Positions 1 through 5,500 of a stretch of 5,777 nt of DNA are shown one piece after another. Numbering within the stretch: position 1 is the stretch's first letter; each line of letters starts with the position of its first letter. The notes beneath the pieces are model-generated. The model saw only the letters and a program-made list of their open reading frames with translations. It was not told where the DNA came from and did not search any database. Source of the stretch: CAYYNP01 sp964472545. Lineage in GTDB: Bacteria; Planctomycetota; Planctomycetia; Pirellulales; Thermoguttaceae. The translations under genes and the position numbers were made by a program. Location of the stretch: the NCBI GenBank assembly GCA_964472545.1, contig CAYYNP010000455.1:1-5777 (forward strand), in the 5' to 3' direction.

Positions 1-145
1 CTCGGAGCCAGTCCCCGTTTTCCACTCCCGCGAATCGACTTTGCAGTTCTCCTGTGATCCGCCGGAGATTCCGCCTGCCCTGCCCCACTCAGCCAACGTC
101 TGATCGGCTCCGTCTGTAAATCCCCACACCAGAAGGGGTCATTCG
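1..145. other. Non-coding left flank, no gene seen
   Basis: All three rightward frames close within about 120 bases (stops near 55, 101 and 118), and none resembles a protein family. The first ~30 bases (GGAGCCAGTCCCCGTTTTCC at 4-23) resemble a short motif I associate with dispersed intergenic sequence in planctomycete genomes. That is from memory and could not be checked here. The stretch may be the 3' flank of a gene to the left. A weak 4-base stem (CCCC/GGGG, about 122-138) is too short to call a terminator. Confidence 0.4.
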
Positions 146-174
146 TTGACACGACCTTTCCGGTGAGGCAGAAT
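146..174 (+). promoter_or_regulatory. Sigma70-type promoter for the two-gene operon
   Basis: A perfect -35 hexamer TTGACA (146-151) is followed after exactly 17 bases by CAGAAT (169-174), which matches four of six positions of TATAAT including the conserved second A and last T. Transcription would begin near 181, leaving a leader of about 67 bases before the ATG at 249. This spacing favours the ATG at 249 over the in-frame GTG at 195, which would sit almost at the transcript's 5' end. The promoter is predicted from sequence alone. Planctomycete promoters are often weakly conserved, so the match is suggestive. Confidence 0.5.
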
Positions 175-237
175 ATGACAGCCGTAGAAACTGGGTGCGT
201 GTACTACCGCCGCGAATCGTCCGCCGCTATCACCCTC

Positions 238-243
238 GGGAAG
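238..243 (+). promoter_or_regulatory. Ribosome binding site for gene 1
   Basis: GGGAAG lies five bases before the ATG at 249 and is a moderate purine-rich Shine-Dalgarno sequence. It helps choose this ATG over the upstream in-frame GTG at 195, whose preceding bases (GAAACTGG) place no better motif at a suitable distance. Confidence 0.45.
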
Positions 244-248
244 CTACC

Positions 249-1307
249 ATGAAAACGTCGACCGCCTGTCTGCTACTGGCGATGTTGTTGATCGCGAGCC
301 CAGCGGTAGCCGAGCCACCGACGGCCGAGCCACCCGTGGCGCTGCGGACCGAGAGCTTCGGCGTGCCGCCCTCGTCGCAGCCGCTGACGTACGTGCGGGT
401 GAAGAACCTGCTCGACAAGCCGTACGAAGGCACGGTGAGCGTGAAGCCGCCGCAGCACTGGAAGATCCTCCCGCCACAACAGGAGGTCGCGCTAGCCCCG
501 GGCGAAACCGCGCGGCTGTCGTTCAAGCTCGAAGGGGCACGAACCATCGAAGCCAACTCGTACCCGGTGGAGGTCACGGCCACGGGCGGCGGTACGAACG
601 TCGTGCGGCGGCAGGACGTCTTCTGTGCCTCGGCCCCCTACTTCAAACCGACCATCGACGGCGACCCGAGCGACTGGAAGCACGCGGTGCCGGTTCGATT
701 TGTCTCCGGCGGAAAGAAAACCACCGTCAGCACGCTCTGGAATCGGCGGCAGTTTTGCGTGCTGGTGGCGGTTGAAGAAGACAAGCTGACGGCGTATCCC
801 GGCGGCGGCGAAAAACCGTTCGACGCCGTGCAACTGGCCATCTCGCCGCAAGAGACCACCACCGGCACCTCGCCCGACGGCGAGGCGACGCGGTTCGAGT
901 TCCTCTGCGTGGCCACCGGCGACGGGGCCGCGGCAACGTGCTTCCAATTGGCCGAGCCGGGCATGAAGCTGGCCGAAGCGGCGAAGGCCCGCGAGTTGGC
1001 CCCGTTGGCGTACGACAATGCCGAAGTGGCCGTCGGCCGCAAGGGCGGCGTGACCTACTACGAATGCAGCTTCTCGTTCACGCCCATGCGAAGCCAGATC
1101 CGCCCCAGCGAAGGCCGCGAGTTCTTCTTCTCCGTGTTGGTCCACGACGCCGACGGCACCGGCCTGCGCGACCTCGGCGAAGCCGCGGGCCTTTGGCCGT
1201 CGCAACGCAACCCACTCGCCTGGAGCTGCTTCGACGGCGCCGCCTTCGGCGAGAAACCACCTTTCGACAACAAACTCCCGTGGGGACTTTGCACCTCGAA
1301 GTATTAG
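249..1307 (+). CDS. Secreted NEW3/Ig-like plus CBM9-like domain protein
   Basis: Encodes 352 residues from the ATG at 249. The frame is open back to a GTG at 195, but a clean Sec signal peptide begins exactly at the ATG: Lys2, hydrophobic core at about 7-16, cleavage after SPAVA at residue 21. The mature protein starts with a Pro-rich stretch. Residues about 33-125 look like an Ig/NEW3-type domain (VKNLLDKPYEGTVSVKPP, then PPQQEVALAPGETARLSFKL), as found in accessory regions of glycosidases. Residues about 131-335 look like a CBM9/DOMON beta-sandwich: entry motif IDGDPSDW (136-143), strand DAVQLAIS (192-199), YYECSFSF (270-277) and FSVLVHDADGTG (294-305). Such folds bind carbohydrate or other ligands on secreted bacterial proteins. 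No catalytic domain is present, so a binding or scaffolding role is inferred and the ligand is unknown. It is first in an operon, with gene 2 starting ten bases after its stop. The reading frame is very secure; the domain calls come from motif recognition by eye. Confidence 0.88.
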   Translation: MKTSTACLLLAMLLIASPAVAEPPTAEPPVALRTESFGVPPSSQPLTYVRVKNLLDKPYEGTVSVKPPQHWKILPPQQEVALAPGETARLSFKLEGARTIEANSYPVEVTATGGGTNVVRRQDVFCASAPYFKPTIDGDPSDWKHAVPVRFVSGGKKTTVSTLWNRRQFCVLVAVEEDKLTAYPGGGEKPFDAVQLAISPQETTTGTSPDGEATRFEFLCVATGDGAAATCFQLAEPGMKLAEAAKARELAPLAYDNAEVAVGRKGGVTYYECSFSFTPMRSQIRPSEGREFFFSVLVHDADGTGLRDLGEAAGLWPSQRNPLAWSCFDGAAFGEKPPFDNKLPWGLCTSKY

Positions 1308-1310
1308 GAG
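1306..1310 (+). promoter_or_regulatory. Strong ribosome binding site for gene 2
   Basis: AGGAG overlaps the TAG stop of gene 1 (1305-1307) and lies seven bases before the first of two consecutive ATGs (1318 and 1321). The overlap with the upstream stop suggests translational coupling. The spacing suits either ATG, so the start is uncertain by one residue. Confidence 0.7.
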
Positions 1311-1317
1311 ACACACG

Positions 1318-2397
1318 ATGATGAAGCGCGATTCCCGAACGTGGGCAACCTGTGCGGTAGCCATGGCCGCGATGATCGTAGGACTCGCCTCTTCGGCCGC
1401 ACCGGCACCCGCCGCAGACGACGTTTGGTCGACGCCGCCTGCCAAGGCGGACGGGCGGATCGTGATGCGAACCGTGATGGTCGCCGATGAAGACGAAGAA
1501 CCGGCCGCGGCGGGCAAAGCGGCGGCCGAGGCACTGAAGAAGGCGATGGGCGACGTCAAGCTCCAGGCCGTGATCGTCTCGGAGTGCTTTGAAGATCGCG
1601 AGTACAAAGAGAAGCTGCTCTCCGGCGTTTGCAGCGTATTGCCGAAGGATATCGTGCTCGGCGGGGCCACCTACGGGTCGTTCACGCAGGCCGGCTGTAC
1701 CGACTTCGACGCGGTCTGCCTGCTGGGTATCGGCGGCAAGGGCGTTTCGGTCTCCGCGGCGCTGATCACCGAGTTAGGTACCTCGAAGCTGACTTTCGAG
1801 ACCGACCAGGAAGAGATCGAAAAGCGGCTCACCGCCGCCGGGGCCAAGCTGGCCGGCAAGCTGCGGAAGACCGACCGCGACAAGCTGCTGATCCTGATCC
1901 CCGACGCCCATTCGCCGAAGAACCACTCCTTCGTGCAGGGTGCCCAGAAGGTCGTGGGCCCCAAGTTTCCCATCACCGGCGGATCGGCCAACAAGAACGC
2001 CGGCCAGACGTTCGTCTACTTCCGCGGCGAGTTGTATCAAGACGCCGCGGTGGCCTTGATGCTCTCGGGCAGTTTCAACGTGGCCATGGCCGGGCGGATG
2101 GCCCAAGACAACGACGCCGTGATTCGCACTGCCAAGGAAGGTGCCGACGAGGCGTTGGCCGCCGTCAAAGGCAAGCCGCTGGCCGCGCTGGCCTTCAACT
2201 GCGCCGGACGCCGCGGCAAGCTCAACAATCTGGACGACGAACTCGACGCGATCCGCGCCGCGATCGGCAAGGATCTGCCCTTGTTCGGTTGCTATTGTGC
2301 CGGCGAGATCGGCCCCCTGGACACCACCGACAAGCAGCCCGGCGTGCTCAGCGGCGGCGGCGGATGGCACGTGATGTTCACGGTGATTGGGAGGTAG
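1318..2397 (+). CDS. Exported FIST-domain protein
   Basis: Encodes 359 residues. FIST domains (N and C halves) are sensory or ligand-binding modules thought to bind small molecules such as amino acids, usually in cytoplasmic signalling proteins. The N-terminus here is an apparent Sec signal peptide: Lys3/Arg4, hydrophobic stretch at about 12-25, Ala-rich cleavage region near APAPAAD at 29-34. The FIST_N half covers about 65-235 and includes DIVLGGATYGSFTQAG (111-126) and PITGGSANKNAG (218-229). The FIST_C half covers about 238-357, with LAFNCAGRRGKL (291-302), the hallmark-like PLFGCYCAGEIGP (321-333) and the closing strand HVMFTVIGR. The protein is a FIST module plus signal peptide, with no fused kinase, cyclase or methyl-accepting domain. 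The predicted mature part contains seven cysteines (90, 105, 127, 134, 295, 325, 327), two of them in the C-terminal hallmark. It follows gene 1 by ten bases and is almost certainly co-transcribed. The FIST assignment is strong, export is likely, and the ligand is unknown. Confidence 0.9.
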   Translation: MMKRDSRTWATCAVAMAAMIVGLASSAAPAPAADDVWSTPPAKADGRIVMRTVMVADEDEEPAAAGKAAAEALKKAMGDVKLQAVIVSECFEDREYKEKLLSGVCSVLPKDIVLGGATYGSFTQAGCTDFDAVCLLGIGGKGVSVSAALITELGTSKLTFETDQEEIEKRLTAAGAKLAGKLRKTDRDKLLILIPDAHSPKNHSFVQGAQKVVGPKFPITGGSANKNAGQTFVYFRGELYQDAAVALMLSGSFNVAMAGRMAQDNDAVIRTAKEGADEALAAVKGKPLAALAFNCAGRRGKLNNLDDELDAIRAAIGKDLPLFGCYCAGEIGPLDTTDKQPGVLSGGGGWHVMFTVIGR

Positions 2398-2408
2398 AGG
2401 GCGGATAG

Positions 2409-2450
2409 TAGGCAGTAGGCGGAATGCGGTAGGCGGTATGCGGTAGGCAG
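2409..2450. repeat. Six in-phase heptamers, consensus TAGGCGG
   Basis: Six consecutive 7-base units fill 42 bases without a gap: TAGGCAG, TAGGCGG, AATGCGG, TAGGCGG, TATGCGG, TAGGCAG. The array starts 11 bases after the FIST gene stop and abuts the hairpin at 2452. It resembles the heptanucleotide short tandem repeats known between genes in cyanobacteria, and similar strings occur in planctomycete intergenic DNA to my recollection. Because three heptamers equal seven codons, spurious frames through it give Tyr/Leu/Pro-rich peptides, which should not be annotated as genes. Confidence 0.8.
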
Positions 2451-2451
2451 T

Positions 2452-2482
2452 GGCCCGAAGCTGGGAGCGTAGCTTCCGGGCC
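2452..2482. terminator. GC-rich hairpin between converging genes
   Basis: The left arm GGCCCGAAGCT (2452-2462) pairs with the right arm AGCTTCCGGGCC (2471-2482) as an 11-base-pair stem with one bulged base around an 8-base loop (GGGAGCGT). It lies between the FIST gene stop (2397) and the secretin-like gene stop (2586), where a bidirectional terminator would be expected. No T-run follows on either strand, so it is not a canonical intrinsic terminator. It may instead be a dispersed palindromic element or an RNA-processing stem. The remaining 2483-2585 shows no gene or clear motif. Confidence 0.45.
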
Positions 2483-2585
2483 TTGCCGTCAGAGCCAGAC
2501 GCGCCTTCGCCAGATTAGCCTGAAGCCGATCGAGCGGACCAGCCAGAGGCTTCCCAGCCACCCGCGAGCAGATGCCCGTGAGAGC

Positions 2586-5500
2586 CTACCGTCCCCCCGG
2601 CCGGAAGATCATCGGCCGGCCGGTGTTGCCGCCGGTGGGGGGGCGGAATCCGCCGGGCATATTGGGTGGGCGGAATCCTCCCGGTTGGCCGGGCGTGGGC
2701 GTCGAGGGGCGCGGCTGGGCCGTGGGCGTTGACGGCGGCCGGGGCGTGCTGCCGGTGCGCGGACGGCTGCTGGTGGCCGTGCGGCCGAATTGGACCGACT
2801 CGCCGGCCACGGCCGTCAATGCCTGTTGAACCGCGTCGGAGCTTGCCCGGCGAAGCGTCACTACGGCGGTCCGCTGCGTGTTGCGGGTGATTGCGGCCTG
2901 GTCGAGTTGGGCTACCAGCGTTTCGACCTCCAGCAGCAACTTTTCGGGAGCAGAAACGACGATCGAATTGGTTCGCGGGTCGACGCTGAGGCTCATCTTC
3001 TGTTGGTCTTCCGTACGGCTGCGGCTACTGCCCCCGCCACGGCCGCCTCGGTTGCCGCCCAACATTCCGCGAAACGCCTGCGCGATTTGCTCCGGCGACG
3101 GCTGCCTGCCGCCGGCTTGTCCTCCGGCACCGCTGGACGTCAGCCGGTCGCGATAGACCTCCTGCAAGATGCCGGCGATCTCCTCGGCCTGCACGTTCGT
3201 CACCGGGATCACCTTGGCCTTGGGCGTCACCGCCTCGTCTTGCGGCGCGTTCTGCTGGTCGATGAATTTCAGCAGTTGCTCGATCGTATCGAGGTCGATG
3301 GGGTTGGCCTGGACGATCAAGGCGTTCAGCCGGGTCTCGGGTGTGATCTGGATGGTGCCGGTGGCCGAAATCGACGTGCCCCCTCCACCACCAAGATCGA
3401 ACAACGAGCCGAGGATTCCCCCACCGCCGCCGAAGGCCGCGTTGGCCAATCCGCCGAGCATTCCGCCGCCACCGCCTCCGCCACCGCCGGTGCCGCCGCC
3501 GGTCAGTGTGCCGCCGCCGAAGATCTCGTCGAGCGTCTGGGCAGCCGCCTCGGCCTTGACGTACTTCAGGTAGAAGACCGTCAACTCGTCGCCGTCGCCG
3601 ATACCCGGCTCGGTTAGCAGGCTCAGCAGGTCCTCGAATTCGTCCAGCGCTTCGCGGTCGTCCGATTGGAGGATCAGGCCCGTGGGGGTCTTGATGATTA
3701 CGATATCCGCTCCTGGAACCGAATCTGAAGGCGAATCGGCCGGCAGTGGATCGGCCGCTGGGGGATCGACCGCTGGGGGCAGCGGAATTTCAATCGGCGG
3801 CGGCACGACGGCGGGCGCCGTGGGCTCGACCGGCGGGGGGACGAGATCCGGTTCGACGGGCGCCGGTTCCGGTGGCGCCAGCGGCGGCGCGAGTGTGCCC
3901 GGTTCGGCCGGCAGCGCCTCGACAGGGATGATTTCCGAGGCAAAGACGAAGTTGGCCCCGTGACGCAGCCCGCCGGCCAATTGCTCGGTCGACGGGGTCT
4001 TCAGGCTAGTGCTGTGCAGCGGGCGTCCGCTGGCGTCGGTGCGGTACGAACCCGGTCGATAGCCGCCCGGCGAAGGGCCTCTTGGTGGGCCGCCAGGAGA
4101 ATACGGTCGGCCAGGTTCAGGACGCCCTTGCGGCGGTTGGCCTTGCCCGCCTTGCGGCGGACCGCCCGGCGTGGTTCCATTGCCGTCGCCGACGGGCGCT
4201 TGCGGCAAAACGCGCCGGTAGGGCGACGAAAGCGGGGCCCGCAGCCGCAGGTCCGACCGCAGCGAGTTCTCGTCTTCCGGCGCGGCATTCGGACCGTCGC
4301 CCGAAGGCGTCACCACGCGAATACGATTCGATCGCATCGTCGGCCAGAGAAACTCCATCTGCTCCAGCGCCGACTCGGCACTCTGACCGGTCAGGCCCGA
4401 CAGTACCCTCAGATTGCCGCGATCCGGCGGACCGGCCATCACGTCTTCGCCCATCTTCTTCAGCAACTCGCGGATCTCTTCGAGTTGCGACTGCGTACCG
4501 CGGACGATCAGTTGGCTGCTGAGCGGGTCGCCGTCGACCTGCGGGGCAGTGGGGTCGGGTTCGTCGCCCCCGCCGCCGAAGAGCTTGTTGATCGTCAGCA
4601 CGGCCATCTGTACGTCGACCGAGTAGAGCGTGAACACGTCGACCGCCGGCTTGTCGGCCTGTTCGGTCATCTGCTCGATCACGGCCTTGATCGTTCTGTG
4701 GTCGGTGAGCCGGGCCTGGGCAATCAGGTTGCCGGTCTTCGGATCCAGCGCCAGGCGGACGTCGGGCAGGCCGGCCAACACCGTTTGCAGCACGGCCAGC
4801 ACGGCCTCGGGATCGGCCGGGATACAGCGATAGACCATCAGTTGCACAACTTCGTCGATGCCGCCGTCGGGCAACACGCCCGGGCCCGGCGTGTCGATCA
4901 CGTCGATGATCTTCTGCACCCGCGCCAGCCCCTCCTCGTCGCCGGTAACGATCAACCGGTCGCCGATCGGATCGACGGCAAAACGCAGCTTGCCGTCGGA
5001 GGTAGCGTTTTCATCCTCGCCCATGCCCAGAAGCTGGCGCAAGACGACCAACGCGTCTTCCGGGATGGCGAACTCCAGGTCGAACGGCCGCACCTCGCCG
5101 TCGGGCGGCGTGGCAGGATTCTCCACGCGATCGATCACCCGGCGGATCGCCCGCAGCCGGCCGCCGGTGTCGATCACCTTGATCTGCTTCGACAACGGCA
5201 GCGGGATGATCGAACCTTGCTGGCCGATCAGCTTCGAGACCTCCGCCTCCGCCTCTTCGGACGTCATGCGACTGAGATCGAAGATCACCGCCACCAACTC
5301 GTACTCGCCCCGGTCGTCGAGCCCTTCCGGAGCAATCGTGTCGACGAACGAGGGCGGGATCTTCTCCTTCTCTTCGAGATTGAACAGCATCAGCATCCGC
5401 CCCCGCCGGACCATCGTGAAGCCGCGGATCAGCAGTACGCTGTTGACTACGTCGAGCGCTTCGGTCGGCGTGTACTCGTGGCTGTCGCGAAACGTGAACG

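Noticed and set aside
122..138. CCCC/GGGG stem as a terminator of an upstream gene
   Set aside because: The stem has only four pairs, a long loop and no following T-run.
195..248. Upstream GTG start extending gene 1 by 18 residues
   Set aside because: The extension is Arg/Pro-rich, would bury the signal peptide, has no good ribosome site, and nearly coincides with the predicted transcription start.
492..1670. Long minus-strand frame (392 codons) opposite genes 1 and 2
   Set aside because: It spans the boundary of two well-supported plus-strand genes, has low-complexity composition, and is a typical GC-rich shadow frame.
2292..2561. Minus-strand 89-codon frame crossing the intergenic heptamers
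   Set aside because: The Tyr/Leu/Pro-rich peptide is produced by the heptamer array itself, and the frame overlaps the end of the FIST gene.
2790..3617. Plus-strand frame (275 codons) opposite the secretin-like gene
   Set aside because: Its sequence is a mirror of the secretin-like coding frame with no family resemblance of its own.
3378..4298. Gly- and Pro-coding repetitive DNA as a CRISPR or mobile-element repeat
   Set aside because: There are no regular repeat-spacer units, and the reading frame is maintained throughout, so it is protein low complexity.
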